Below are positions 26,964-36,741 of a DNA stretch of 64,000 nt, piece after piece. This DNA comes from UBA964 sp965279665. Lineage in GTDB: Bacteria > Pseudomonadota > Gammaproteobacteria > Steroidobacterales > Steroidobacteraceae. Both the position numbers and the translations under genes were made by a program. The stretch covers positions 2,480,001-2,544,000 of the forward strand of contig OZ257256.1 in the NCBI GenBank assembly GCA_965279665.1. The letters run 5' to 3'. The notes under the pieces are model-generated. The model saw only the letters and a program-made list of their open reading frames with translations, did no database searches and was not told the DNA's origin. Each line of letters starts with the position of its first letter. Position 1 is the stretch's first letter.

Positions 26964-27643
26964 CTGGCCTTGCCCGCGCTCTGCGTCTCGAGGCGCTGGA
27001 TCACGGCGTCGATGCCCTTCTGGTCGATCTCGGCACCGAAGTCCTCGCGGAAGCTCTTCACGTAACTGATGCCCTCGATCACGACGTCCCAGGCCTTCCA
27101 GCCATCCGGCGTGCGGCGCAGCGAATAGTTCACCGGCACCTGCTCGCCGCTGCTGCGCTTCACCGTCGTTCGCACCGACGCCGACGTCGCGGCCGGGTCA
27201 CCCTTGTACGGCAGCACCTTGATGCGATCACCCGTGAAGTCCACGAGCGCGTCGCCGTAGTTGTGCAGCAGGGACTTGTAGAACGCATCGACGAAGCGCT
27301 TGCGCTGCTCCGGCGATGCCGTCTGCCAGTGCTTGCCGAGTACGAGCTTGGCCGCATGACTGACGTCGAAATGCGGCAGCAGCACTTCATCCACCAGCGA
27401 GTAGAGCTTCTTCGGATCCTTGCGGAACTCGGCGCGACGCGCAGCGATCTCCTGCACCATGATGTTGGCGGCAGATTCGATCAGCTGGCTCGGGCCACTG
27501 GCATCCACGGCCGCACGCACCGGCGTCGCGGTGGCAGTCGCCGCGACCGCGACGGTGCCGAATGGAAGCGCCGCCGCACCCAGCAGCACAGCCACCGCCA
27601 TCCAGGTCGGGCGCTTGCGTGAGAAAATGTTCGATCGGTTCAT
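26960..27643 (-). CDS. mlaC: periplasmic phospholipid shuttle MlaC
   Basis: A 227-residue periplasmic protein that carries phospholipid between MlaA and the MlaFEDB complex. It has a cleavable signal peptide (WMAVAVLLGAAALPFGTVAVAA), then the MlaC/Ttg2D fold: KKLYSLVDEVLLPHFDVSHAAKLVLGKHW-type sequence, FVDAFYKSLLHNYGDAL, and WKAWDVVIEGISYVKSFREDF. The ATG at 27643 has GGAAGG 6 nt upstream. It lies 56 bp after mlaD and overlaps mlaB. Confidence 0.94.
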   Translation of the reverse strand: MNRSNIFSRKRPTWMAVAVLLGAAALPFGTVAVAATATATPVRAAVDASGPSQLIESAANIMVQEIAARRAEFRKDPKKLYSLVDEVLLPHFDVSHAAKLVLGKHWQTASPEQRKRFVDAFYKSLLHNYGDALVDFTGDRIKVLPYKGDPAATSASVRTTVKRSSGEQVPVNYSLRRTPDGWKAWDVVIEGISYVKSFREDFGAEIDQKGIDAVIQRLETQSAGKAS

Positions 27644-27699
27644 GTCAGACCTTCCATTGCATTGAATCAACGCTCGCGAAAATCGTCGCGGGTCCCGGC

Positions 27700-28215
27700 T
27701 CACTTGGGTGCGTCACCCGAATCACCGGCTGCCTCATTCCCGGATCCGCCGCCGCGGCTGGCAAAGCTCGCGAAGAACTTGTTGATCAGGTTCTCCAGCA
27801 CGATGGCAGACTGGGTGAACTCGATCGTACTGCCATCCTTCAGGTAGACGTCCGATCCGCCCGGGCTGATGCCCACATACTTGCCGCCGAGCAAGCCAGC
27901 TGTCTGGATGCCCGCATCGCTATCTTCCGGGATGCTGCTGAACTGCGACTGAATGCGCAGCTTGACCACCGCCTTGAAGTCCGTCGGATCGAATTCCACG
28001 GCTTCGACCCGACCGATGTTGACGCCCGCCATGCTGACCGGCGAACCGGTCTTCAGGTCGCCGACGTTGTCGAAGCGCGCGGTCACGAGGAACCCCTCGG
28101 GCTTGCCGAGTTTGAGCCCGCTGCCGGGCAGCTGCGTGGACAGGAAGAACAGCGCCGCGAATCCGAGCAGCACGAACAGTCCGGTTCCGATTTCGAGGGC
28201 ACGATTGGGTCGCAT
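27700..28215 (-). CDS. mlaD: MCE-domain inner-membrane protein MlaD
   Basis: A 171-residue protein with one N-terminal membrane helix (IGTGLFVLLGFAALFFLS) and one MCE domain (VTARFDNVGDLKTGSPVSMAGVNIGRVEAV-type sequence, about 42-115). MlaD forms a hexameric ring in the periplasm that takes lipid from or to MlaC. The C-terminal tail is Gly/Ser-rich. Start ATG has GGAGAA 6 nt upstream; the long frame extending upstream into mlaE is an overlap artefact. Confidence 0.94.
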   Translation of the reverse strand: MRPNRALEIGTGLFVLLGFAALFFLSTQLPGSGLKLGKPEGFLVTARFDNVGDLKTGSPVSMAGVNIGRVEAVEFDPTDFKAVVKLRIQSQFSSIPEDSDAGIQTAGLLGGKYVGISPGGSDVYLKDGSTIEFTQSAIVLENLINKFFASFASRGGGSGNEAAGDSGDAPK

Positions 28216-28235
28216 CAGCAGTTCTCCGCAACGCG

Positions 28236-29003
28236 TTACAAAAAACGCGCGGTCAGGATGTAGTCGAGCAGCAGTGTCAGCACGGAGGAATTGACGACCG
28301 TGCGCGTCGTCGCGAGGCCGACGCCTTCGGCGGTCGGCTCGGCGTGATAACCCTGGTACACCGCGATCAGGCTGCAGGCCGCGCCGAAGACGATGCTCTT
28401 GACGACGCCTTCGGTGACATCGTCCAGCTCCACCGCGCCCTGCATCTGCGACCAGAACGCGCCGTTGTCCACACCCATCAGCTGCACGCCGATCAGCTGC
28501 GCGCCGAACAGGCCGACGACGTTGAATACGGCGACCAGAAGCGGCAGCGCGATCAGGCCGCCGAGGAAGCGCGGCGCGACGACGAAGCGCATCGGGTCGA
28601 CCGCCATCATGCGCATCGCCGTCAGCTGGTCCGTCGCCTTCATCAGGCCGATCTCGGACGTCAACGCCGTACCGGCGCGTCCCGCGAACAGCAGTGCACC
28701 GACGACGGGCCCGAGCTCCTTCAGCAACCCCAGTGCCGCGGCGACGCCGAGCGCCTCCTCGGAGCCGAATCGCTGCAGCAGATCGAAACCCTGCAGGCCG
28801 AGCACCATGCCGACGAACAGGCCGCACAGCATGATGATGATCAGCGAGCGCGCACCGGCGTTGTAGATCTGATGGACGATCAGCCGCGGCCGCAGCATCG
28901 AGCCCGGAATCTGCGCGATCGTGCGGCCGAGAAAAATCGCGACCGCGCCGATGCTGCGCAGGCCGGAGACGATCAGCCCGTCACGCTCGTTCGCGCTGCT
29001 CAT
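28236..29003 (-). CDS. mlaE: ABC transporter permease MlaE
   Basis: A 255-residue permease with about five membrane helices. Family landmarks: FVGMVLGLQGFDLLQRFGSE, LGPVVGALLFAGRAGTALTSEIGLMKATDQLTAM-type sequence, and the C-terminal VVNSSVLTLLLDYILTARF. It forms the transmembrane dimer of MlaFEDB. ATG at 29003 follows GCGGAG. Placed between mlaF (16 bp upstream) and mlaD (20 bp downstream). Confidence 0.95.
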   Translation of the reverse strand: MSSANERDGLIVSGLRSIGAVAIFLGRTIAQIPGSMLRPRLIVHQIYNAGARSLIIIMLCGLFVGMVLGLQGFDLLQRFGSEEALGVAAALGLLKELGPVVGALLFAGRAGTALTSEIGLMKATDQLTAMRMMAVDPMRFVVAPRFLGGLIALPLLVAVFNVVGLFGAQLIGVQLMGVDNGAFWSQMQGAVELDDVTEGVVKSIVFGAACSLIAVYQGYHAEPTAEGVGLATTRTVVNSSVLTLLLDYILTARFL

Positions 29004-29019
29004 GCTGCACTCCGCGGCA

Positions 29020-29868
29020 TCATCGCGCGGGCCCGCCCAGAAGCTGGCCGAAATAATCCGGTGCCGGATAATGGAACGGCACGGGTCCATCGGCGATGCC
29101 CTCCATGAACTGGCGCACCACCTCGAGATTGCTGGCGCGCAGTTCCTCGGGCGTGCCGGACGCGACGACCTTGCCCTCGGACAACAGATAGCTGTCGTGC
29201 GCCACACGGGAAAGTTCTTCGACGTCGTGCGACACGACGATGCTGGTGATGCCGAGCGACTCGTTCATCTGCTTGATCAGTCGCAGGATCACGCCCATGG
29301 AGATCGGATCGAGACCGACGAACGGTTCGTCATAGATCAGCAGCTCCGGATCCATGACGATCGCGCGCGCCAACGCCACGCGGCGCGCCATACCGCCCGA
29401 GAGCTCCGAGGGCATCAACTGCGCGGCGCCGCGCAGACCGACCGCATGCAGCTTGGTCAGCACCAGCTGGCGGATCAGTGGCTCGGGCAGACCGGAGTGC
29501 TCGCGCAACGGGAAGGCGACGTTCTCGAACACGGAGATGTCCGTCAGCAATGCGCCGTTCTGGAACAGCATGCCCATTCGCCGGCGCAGGCCGAACAGCT
29601 CACGCTGCGGCAGACCGGCGAGCGTGCGGCCGAACACCTGTACGGAGCCGCGCGAGGGCTCGATCTGGCCGGTGATCAGCCGCAGCAGCGTGGTCTTGCC
29701 GGTGCCGCTCGGACCCATGATCGCCGTGATGCGGCCGCGGCGCGCCTGGATGCCGAGGCCGTTGAAGATGGCCCGACGCCCCACGACATAATCCACGTCG
29801 CGGACGTCGACCACCACTTCGGCGTCGCTCGGTACGGCGCCCGCGGGAGCTGCTTGTGGGGAACTCAC
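29020..29868 (-). CDS. mlaF: ABC transporter ATP-binding protein MlaF
   Basis: A 282-residue ATPase powering phospholipid transport. Walker A GPSGTGKTT (residues 52-60), Q-loop in MLFQNGALL, signature LSGGMARR, Walker B LLIYDEPFVGLDP and the H-loop VVSHDVEEL are all intact. It begins with GTG and has no recognisable Shine-Dalgarno. First gene of mlaFEDCB. The aldolase gene ends 22 bp upstream and may be co-transcribed. Confidence 0.95.
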   Translation of the reverse strand: MSSPQAAPAGAVPSDAEVVVDVRDVDYVVGRRAIFNGLGIQARRGRITAIMGPSGTGKTTLLRLITGQIEPSRGSVQVFGRTLAGLPQRELFGLRRRMGMLFQNGALLTDISVFENVAFPLREHSGLPEPLIRQLVLTKLHAVGLRGAAQLMPSELSGGMARRVALARAIVMDPELLIYDEPFVGLDPISMGVILRLIKQMNESLGITSIVVSHDVEELSRVAHDSYLLSEGKVVASGTPEELRASNLEVVRQFMEGIADGPVPFHYPAPDYFGQLLGGPAR

Positions 29869-29890
29869 GCGGGGCAGTTCGACCGGCTGC

Positions 29891-30910
29891 TCAGGCAGCC
29901 TGGGTTTCGTTTTCCGGAGCGTACTTGCCGAGGGCCGCGAGGCCGTTCAGCCGGGCACGACGCCCGAACTCCTTCTGACCGGCCGCGAAACCCGCGGGCT
30001 GGCCGCCCCAGGCCTTCAGCGCCGAATCCTGCAGCGCGCGGCCGTAGCTGAAAGTCAGCGCCCAGGGCAGCGGCTGCTTGTTCATCAGCGACAGGTGCAG
30101 CGTGGCTTCGGTCGTGCTCTGGCCACCAGAGAGGAATGCGATGCCCGGCACCGCGGCCGGCACCCAGCGCTTCAGCGTGCGCACGGTGGCATCGGCCACC
30201 TGCTGCGGACCGGCACGGTTGGCGTTCTTCTTGCCCGAAATGACCATGTTCGGCTTCAGCACGATGCCGGGCAGATGCACGCGGTGCAGCGCCAGCTGGT
30301 GGAATACTTCGGCCAGAACGGAATCCGTGACGTCTTCGCATCGTTCGATCGAGTGGTCGCCGTCCATGAGGACTTCAGGTTCGACGATCGGAACGATGTT
30401 TTGTTCCTGACACAGGGCGGCATAACGCGCCAGGGCATGGGCATTCGCCTCGATGCCGAATCGGGTCGGGAATCCGGCGCCGATGTCGATCACACCACGC
30501 CACTTGGCGAACCGCGCGCCGAGCTTGTGATACTCGACCAGCCGCTCGCGCAGGCCATCGAGCCCCTCGGTGATGGTTTCGTTCGGGAAACCGGCCAGCG
30601 GCTTGGCGCCGGCATCGACCTTGATACCCGGGATGATGCCGAGCTTCGTCAGGTATTCGGGGAACGGCACGCCTGCGGCCGTCTTCTGGCGCAGGGTTTC
30701 GTCGTAGAAAATCACGCCGCTGATCGAGGCCGCAGCATTCGGCGTCGTGAACAGCATTTCGCGGTAGGTACGGCGGTGCTCTTCGGTGGAGTCCAGCTTG
30801 ATCGAATCGAAGCGCTTCTTGATGGTCCCGGTGCTCTCGTCGGCCGCCAGGATGCCCTTGCCTGCCGCGACCATGCCGCGGGCAATCTGTTCCAGTTCGC
30901 TGCGATTCAT
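29891..30910 (-). CDS. class I fructose-bisphosphate aldolase
   Basis: A 339-residue Schiff-base aldolase of the eukaryote-like class I type, cleaving or forming fructose 1,6-bisphosphate. Seen: GKGILAADESTGTIKKRFDSI near the N-terminus, FAKWRGVIDIG, IVPIVEPEVLMDGDHSIERC, the active-site lysine in GIVLKPNMVISGKK, and FLSGGQSTTEATLHL. Length matches the family. ATG at 30910 follows GGAGG; the longer upstream frame adds 11 non-homologous residues. Class I enzymes of this type are less usual in gammaproteobacteria but do occur in the xanthomonad lineage. Confidence 0.95.
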   Translation of the reverse strand: MNRSELEQIARGMVAAGKGILAADESTGTIKKRFDSIKLDSTEEHRRTYREMLFTTPNAAASISGVIFYDETLRQKTAAGVPFPEYLTKLGIIPGIKVDAGAKPLAGFPNETITEGLDGLRERLVEYHKLGARFAKWRGVIDIGAGFPTRFGIEANAHALARYAALCQEQNIVPIVEPEVLMDGDHSIERCEDVTDSVLAEVFHQLALHRVHLPGIVLKPNMVISGKKNANRAGPQQVADATVRTLKRWVPAAVPGIAFLSGGQSTTEATLHLSLMNKQPLPWALTFSYGRALQDSALKAWGGQPAGFAAGQKEFGRRARLNGLAALGKYAPENETQAA

Positions 30911-30995
30911 CTCTGCCAACCTCCGGCCTCGTTTGAGCCGCACATGATAACAAACCGGCTCAGGCCCACCCGCAACCGTGGCAAATACGCCCTAT

Positions 30996-31014
30996 TAGGA
31001 CTAAAATAGTCCTA
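30996..31014 (+). promoter_or_regulatory. IscR type-1-like operator overlapping the suf promoter
   Basis: TAGGACTA-AAA-TAGTCCTA is a perfect inverted repeat with a 3 bp centre. It fits the core of the E. coli IscR type-1 consensus (GACT-R-WWW-Y-AGTC). The -10 box TAAAAT (31002-31007) lies inside it, with a weak -35 (TGGCAA, 30979-30984) at 17 bp. A regulator bound here would block RNA polymerase, giving feedback repression by the Rrf2 protein encoded 22 bp downstream. Confidence 0.8.
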
Positions 31015-31035
31015 GTTGCATTGGAACTGACCCCC

Positions 31036-31533
31036 ATGCTGCGCATCAGCCGCCTCACCGACTACGCCACCGTGATCCTCGCCTCGCTGGCCCAGCAGCC
31101 CGAGCGCCAGCAGACCGCGTCCGCACTGGCCGAATCCACTCGGATTGGCGCGGCGACCGTCAGCAAGGTGCTGAAGCAACTGCAGCGCGCGGGTCTCGTC
31201 GCCTCCACCCGCGGCCTGCGTGGCGGCTATCAGCTCGCACGACCCGCCGAGGACATCAGCGCTGCCGCGATTCTCGATGCCCTCGAAGGGCCGGTCATGC
31301 TGACGGACTGCGCCGCAGGCCAGGGCCGTTGCGATATCGAATCCACCTGCCATGTCGGCAGCACCTGGCAACGCGTCAACGCGGCGATCCGGCGCTCGCT
31401 GGTCGAAGTGAGCCTGGCCCAGCTCGCCGGACTCGGTGCGCCGGCGCCGGTGCGCCTTCCTGCCCTCGAACGTGAACTGAAGATCGCCACGATACCGCGG
31501 ACTCGATCGCTGCAGAGACCGACCCATGACTGA
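31036..31533 (+). CDS. Rrf2 family Fe-S-sensing regulator of the suf operon
   Basis: A 165-residue IscR/SufR-like repressor. An N-terminal winged helix (LRISRLTDYATVILASLA, recognition region TVSKVLKQLQRAGLVAS, wing STRGLRGGYQLAR) is followed by three cysteines C92, C99 and C105 (DCAAGQGRCDIESTCHVG), the [2Fe-2S] ligand set of IscR (C92, C98, C104). The first gap is one residue longer than in IscR. Start ATG at 31036, since Rrf2 proteins begin MLRIS or similar. It overlaps sufB by 8 nt. It probably binds the palindrome just upstream. Confidence 0.92.
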   Translation: MLRISRLTDYATVILASLAQQPERQQTASALAESTRIGAATVSKVLKQLQRAGLVASTRGLRGGYQLARPAEDISAAAILDALEGPVMLTDCAAGQGRCDIESTCHVGSTWQRVNAAIRRSLVEVSLAQLAGLGAPAPVRLPALERELKIATIPRTRSLQRPTHD

Positions 31534-32971
31534 CACCGCAGAACTCGAGACACTCGTCGGGCGCAGCTACCAGCATGGCTTCGTCACCGACATCGAATCG
31601 GACAGCCTGCCGCCCGGCCTGGACGAAAGCACCGTGCGTGCGATTTCGCTGAAGAAGCGCGAACCGCAGTTCCTGCTCGACTGGCGACTGAAAGCGTTCC
31701 GTCACTGGCAGACCATGACGCCACCGCACTGGGCGCACGTGCACTACCCACCGATCGATTTCCAGGAGATCTCGTACTACTCCGCGCCGAAGGCACCGGC
31801 CAATGCGCCGAAGAGCCTCGACGAAGTCGATCCGAAGCTGCTGGCCACCTATGCAAAGCTCGGCGTGCCGCTGCACGAGCGCGCGCGGCTTGCGGGCGTC
31901 GCGGTGGATGCCGTGTTCGACAGCGTCTCCGTCGCCACGACGTTCAAGGACCGGCTCGAGAAAGCCGGCGTGATCTTCTGCTCGTTCTCGGACGCCGTGC
32001 AGAAGCACCCGGAACTGATCGAGCGCTATCTCGGCACTGTCGTTCCGCCCTCGGACAACTACTACGCCTGCCTGAATTCGGCGGTGTATTCGGATGGATC
32101 GTTCGTCTACATCCCCGAGGGCGTGCGCTGCCCGATGGAACTCTCCACGTACTTCCGCATCAACGCGGCGAAGACCGGCCAGTTCGAACGAACACTGATC
32201 GTGGCCGCGCCCGGCAGCCACGTCAGCTATCTCGAAGGCTGCACCGCGCCGATGCGCGACGAGAACCAGCTGCACGCGGCCGTGGTCGAGCTGGTCGCGG
32301 AAGATGACGCGCAGATCAAGTACTCGACGGTGCAGAACTGGTACCCCGGCGACGAGAACGGCGTCGGCGGCATCTACAACTTCGTCACCAAGCGCGGCGA
32401 ATGCCGCGGCCGCAACTCGAAGATTTCGTGGACGCAGGTGGAGACCGGCTCTGCGATCACCTGGAAGTACCCGAGCTGCGTACTGAAGGGCGAGAACTCG
32501 ATCGGCGAGTTCTATTCCGTCGCGACGGTGAACAACTACCAGCAGGCAGACACCGGCACGAAGATGATCCATGTCGGCGCGAACACGCGCAGCACGATCG
32601 TGTCGAAGGGCATCTCCGCCGGCAAGGGCAGCAACAGCTATCGCGGGCTGGTGAAGATCCTGCCGAGCGCGCATGGCGCGCGAAACTTCACGCAGTGCGA
32701 CTCGCTGCTGATGGGCAGCCAGTGCGCCGCGCACACGTTCCCGTATGTCGAGGTCAAGAACGGCTCGGCCACGGTGGAGCACGAAGCCTCAACGTCGCGG
32801 ATCAGCGAGGACCAGCTTTTCTATTGCCTGCAGCGCGGCATTTCGCAGGAAGACGCGGTCAACATGATCGTCAGCGGCTTCTGCAAGAGCGTGTTCAAGG
32901 AATTGCCGATGGAATTCGCAGTCGAGGCGCAGGCACTGCTCGCAGTGAGTCTCGAAGGCGCAGTCGGTTGA
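31526..32971 (+). CDS. sufB: Fe-S cluster assembly scaffold SufB
   Basis: A 481-residue subunit of the SufBC2D complex on which clusters are assembled. Typical stretches: YQHGFVTDIESDSLPPGLDE, FCSFSDAVQKHPELIERYLG, the beta-helix core, SYLEGCTAPMRDENQLHAAV with the Cys that receives sulfur in E. coli SufB-like proteins, and VEHEASTSRISEDQLFYCLQ near the C-terminus. Length matches the family (E. coli 495). It begins inside the regulator gene. Confidence 0.96.
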   Translation: MTDTAELETLVGRSYQHGFVTDIESDSLPPGLDESTVRAISLKKREPQFLLDWRLKAFRHWQTMTPPHWAHVHYPPIDFQEISYYSAPKAPANAPKSLDEVDPKLLATYAKLGVPLHERARLAGVAVDAVFDSVSVATTFKDRLEKAGVIFCSFSDAVQKHPELIERYLGTVVPPSDNYYACLNSAVYSDGSFVYIPEGVRCPMELSTYFRINAAKTGQFERTLIVAAPGSHVSYLEGCTAPMRDENQLHAAVVELVAEDDAQIKYSTVQNWYPGDENGVGGIYNFVTKRGECRGRNSKISWTQVETGSAITWKYPSCVLKGENSIGEFYSVATVNNYQQADTGTKMIHVGANTRSTIVSKGISAGKGSNSYRGLVKILPSAHGARNFTQCDSLLMGSQCAAHTFPYVEVKNGSATVEHEASTSRISEDQLFYCLQRGISQEDAVNMIVSGFCKSVFKELPMEFAVEAQALLAVSLEGAVG

Positions 32972-32996
32972 AAGATGAGCGTTGAGGGAAGAAGTC

Positions 32997-33746
<750 letters not shown>

Positions 33747-33758
33747 AGCCTGCGCACC

Positions 33759-34976
33759 ATGAACGCCACCGCCCTGCCCGCCTCGCTGCCGACCTCGCGC
33801 GACGAGAACTGGAAGTACGCCAACCTGCGCGCCGTCGAGAAGGCGTCGGCGCAAGCGGCCGCGGCTCCAACGGACGCAGACGTCGCGCGGGCGCGCGAGG
33901 TGCTTCCGCCTGCGCTCGATGGCGTCGCGCGCCTCGTGTTCGTCAATGGCGCGCCGGTCGCGGCGCTGAGCGACGCAGCCGGTCTGCAGCATGCGGCCGT
34001 ACAGCTTCGCGCGAGCGACGTGGCAACACCTGCGACGTCGTCTCCTCTGCCTCCGAAGGCCGTTGCCGATTTCCGTTTCGGCGCCGTCAATGCAGTCTCG
34101 GCGACCCATGTCGTCAGCCTGGCGCCGGGCCCAGGTGCGACCCTCGACCTCGAACTGCTGTTCATCACGACCCTGAACGCGGCCGATGGCACCGCCTATC
34201 CGCGCCTGCTGATGGATGCTGCGCCGAACAGCCGTGTGAACCTGGTCGAGCGGCACCTCAGTGCGGCGGGCGTCACAGGCCTGACCAACGCCGCCGCGCG
34301 AGTCGTGATCGGAGAGGGTGCCCACGTCGTCTGGACGCGAGTGCAGCAACACGCGCCGACGGCGCAGTTCATCGAGTCGCTGCACGTGACGCTGGCCGCA
34401 TCGTCCGGGCTTGCGCTGCAGAACATCGCGATCGGCGCACAGTTCGCGCGCACGACGGCGCGGATCGAGCTCGCGGGCGCGGGCGCGCAGTTGGCCCTGC
34501 ACGGCCTCGCGCTGGCAGACGCGACACGGGTGATCGACGGCTACGTCCACGTCGAGCATCTGGCGCCACATACGCGCACCACGGAGATCTTCCGTGGCAT
34601 CACGGGTGGTCGCGGTCGTGCCGCGTTCAACGGCCACATCACCGTTAATGCCGCGGCCCCTCATTCCGAATCGGAACAGTCGCTGCGTGGCCTGCTCGCC
34701 GGCGCGCTGTGCGAACTGGACCTGCGGCCACAACTCGAAATCTACACCGATGCCGTCAAAGCCAGCCATGGCGCGACCAGCGGCAAGCTGGATGACAACA
34801 TGATGTTCTATCTGCTCTCCCGCGGCATCGATCCGGACACGGCCCAAGGCCTGCTGAAATGGGCGTTCCTCGAAGACGTGGTCTCGCGGATCGCCCGACG
34901 CGACCTGCGCAGCCAGATCGAAGGGCAGATCGCAGTGCGTCTCGGCGACGTTCCCGTCGCGGCGGAGCTGCTGTGA
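33759..34976 (+). CDS. sufD: Fe-S cluster assembly protein SufD
   Basis: A 405-residue SufB paralogue completing the SufBC2D scaffold. N-terminal SRDENWKYANLRAVEK is typical; the C-terminal SufBD motif reads HGATSGKLDDNMMFYLLSRG with the conserved His of the metal-entry site, followed by LLKWAFLEDVVSRI. The N-terminal half is Ala-rich and poorly conserved, as usual. The stop overlaps the sufS GTG start. Confidence 0.94.
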   Translation: MNATALPASLPTSRDENWKYANLRAVEKASAQAAAAPTDADVARAREVLPPALDGVARLVFVNGAPVAALSDAAGLQHAAVQLRASDVATPATSSPLPPKAVADFRFGAVNAVSATHVVSLAPGPGATLDLELLFITTLNAADGTAYPRLLMDAAPNSRVNLVERHLSAAGVTGLTNAAARVVIGEGAHVVWTRVQQHAPTAQFIESLHVTLAASSGLALQNIAIGAQFARTTARIELAGAGAQLALHGLALADATRVIDGYVHVEHLAPHTRTTEIFRGITGGRGRAAFNGHITVNAAAPHSESEQSLRGLLAGALCELDLRPQLEIYTDAVKASHGATSGKLDDNMMFYLLSRGIDPDTAQGLLKWAFLEDVVSRIARRDLRSQIEGQIAVRLGDVPVAAELL

Positions 34977-36241
34977 ACGCCCGTCCGGTCAGCGCCCTGG
35001 CATCTGCGGCAGTCCCGACGGATGCGTACGACGTCGAAGCCGTGCGCCGCGACTTTCCGATCCTCGCCGAGCGCGTGCACGGCAAGCGGCTCGCGTTCCT
35101 CGACAGTGCGGCGTCGTCGCAGCGGCCGACGGCCGTCATCGACGCCGTGTCGCAGTACGAGCGCACGACCCACGCCAACGTCCATCGCGGCGTGTACCTG
35201 TTCAGCCAACAGGCCACCGCAGCGTTCGAGGCCGCGCGCGTGCGCGTGCAGCGCTTCCTGAACGCGGCGAAGTCCTGCGAAGTGATCTTCACGCGCGGCA
35301 CGACGGAATCGATCAACCTCGTGGCCCAGTCCTGGGGACGCCAGAATCTCAAGCCCGGCGACGAGATCCTGATCACCTGGCTCGAGCACCACGCCAACAT
35401 CGTGCCGTGGCAGATGCTGTGCGAAGCGACCGGCGCCGTACTGAAGGTCGTGCCGATCGACGAACGCGGCATGCTTCGCATCGACCTGTTCCATGAAATG
35501 CTGTCGCCGCGCACGAAGCTCGTCGCGTTCGCGCATGTCTCCAATGCGCTCGGCACGATCCTGCCCGCCGCGGATCTCGTTCGCGCGGCCAAGGCCGTCG
35601 GTGCGCGCGTGCTGATCGACGGCGCGCAGGCCGTGCCGCACGAGCGCGTCGATGTGCAGGCGCTGGGCTGCGACTTCTACGCTTTCTCCGCTCACAAGCT
35701 CTACGGCCCCACCGGCGTCGGCGTGCTGTGGGGCCGCGAAGACGTGCTGCGCGAGATGCCGCCTTGGCAAGGGGGCGGCGACATGATCCTGAAGGTCAGC
35801 TTCAGCGGCACGACCTACAACGAACTTCCATGGAAGTTCGAGGCCGGCACGCCGAACATCTCGGGCGTCATCGGGCTCGGTGCCGCCATCGACTATCTCG
35901 AAGGCCTGGGCCTCGATCGCGTGCGGGCGCACGAGCAATCGCTGCTGCACTACGCCACGCACGCGCTCGCCGCGGTGCCGGGTCTGCGCATCATCGGCAC
36001 CGCCGATCACAAGGCGAGCGTGATCTCGTTCACGCTGGACGGCGTGCATCCGCATGATCTCGGCACGATCCTCGATACGGAAGGCGTCGCCGTGCGCACG
36101 GGGCATCACTGCGCCATGCCGGTGATGGACTTCTTCGACCTGCCGGCGACGGCCCGTGCGTCCTTTGGCTGCTACACGAACCGGGCTGACATCGATGCCC
36201 TGGTAGCCGCACTCGGCGCTGCACGCGAGGTATTCGGCTGA
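34973..36241 (+). CDS. sufS: cysteine desulfurase SufS
   Basis: A 422-residue PLP enzyme that takes sulfur from cysteine. PLP lysine K242 in SAHKLYGPTG; catalytic C380 in TGHHCAMPVMDFF on the short group II loop. N-terminal YDVEAVRRDFPILAERVHGK and FTRGTTESINLVA are group II signatures. GTG start overlapping the sufD stop (GTGA) with GGAG upstream. No sufE is present; the next gene encodes SufU, which can accept the sulfur. Confidence 0.96.
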   Translation: MNARPVSALASAAVPTDAYDVEAVRRDFPILAERVHGKRLAFLDSAASSQRPTAVIDAVSQYERTTHANVHRGVYLFSQQATAAFEAARVRVQRFLNAAKSCEVIFTRGTTESINLVAQSWGRQNLKPGDEILITWLEHHANIVPWQMLCEATGAVLKVVPIDERGMLRIDLFHEMLSPRTKLVAFAHVSNALGTILPAADLVRAAKAVGARVLIDGAQAVPHERVDVQALGCDFYAFSAHKLYGPTGVGVLWGREDVLREMPPWQGGGDMILKVSFSGTTYNELPWKFEAGTPNISGVIGLGAAIDYLEGLGLDRVRAHEQSLLHYATHALAAVPGLRIIGTADHKASVISFTLDGVHPHDLGTILDTEGVAVRTGHHCAMPVMDFFDLPATARASFGCYTNRADIDALVAALGAAREVFG

Positions 36242-36732
36242 TGGATCTCAAGGACCTCTACCGCGACGTGATCCTCGATCACAACAAGCGACCCCGCAAT
36301 TTCGGCAAGCTCGAGCCCTGCGACACGTCGGCCGAAGGCCACAACCCGTTGTGCGGGGATCGACTGACGCTGACGCTGAAGCTCGACGCCGGTCGCATCG
36401 ACGACATCCGTTTCGAGGGCAAAGGCTGCGCGATCTCGACGGCATCGGCGTCGATGATGACCGAAGCGGTGAAGGGCCTCGATCGTGCGTCTGTCACGCA
36501 CCTGCACGAGGCCGTGCATCGTGCATTGACCGAACATGATCATGAACCCGCTGCGGAACTCGGCAAGCTCGCCGCGCTGACCGGCGTGCGCGACTACCCC
36601 GCCCGCGTCAAATGCGCGAGCCTGTGCTGGCACACGCTCGCCGCGGCCCTTGCGCGCAGCGACGCGCAGGATGCGGAATCGGCGAAGGCGGCCGCCGCCG
36701 CGGCCTCGATGACTCCAGTTTCGACGGAATGA
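36241..36732 (+). CDS. sufU: SufU-like zinc-dependent sulfurtransferase
   Basis: A 163-residue NifU/IscU-fold protein. Zinc/active-site residues C38 and D40 (PLCGD), C63 (GKGCAIS) and C125 (VKCASLCW) fit SufU, which accepts persulfide from SufS. A SufU-type insertion between C63 and C125 is present. The C-terminal tail after C129 is Ala-rich and extends about 20 residues beyond Bacillus SufU. Start overlaps the sufS stop by one base. Confidence 0.92.
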   Translation: MDLKDLYRDVILDHNKRPRNFGKLEPCDTSAEGHNPLCGDRLTLTLKLDAGRIDDIRFEGKGCAISTASASMMTEAVKGLDRASVTHLHEAVHRALTEHDHEPAAELGKLAALTGVRDYPARVKCASLCWHTLAAALARSDAQDAESAKAAAAAASMTPVSTE

Positions 36733-36741
36733 AGGCGAGCG

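Noticed and set aside
28216..28827. 204-residue N-terminal extension of mlaD
   Set aside because: It overlaps mlaE out of frame and is Arg/Gly-rich; the MlaD start at 28215 has a good ribosome site.
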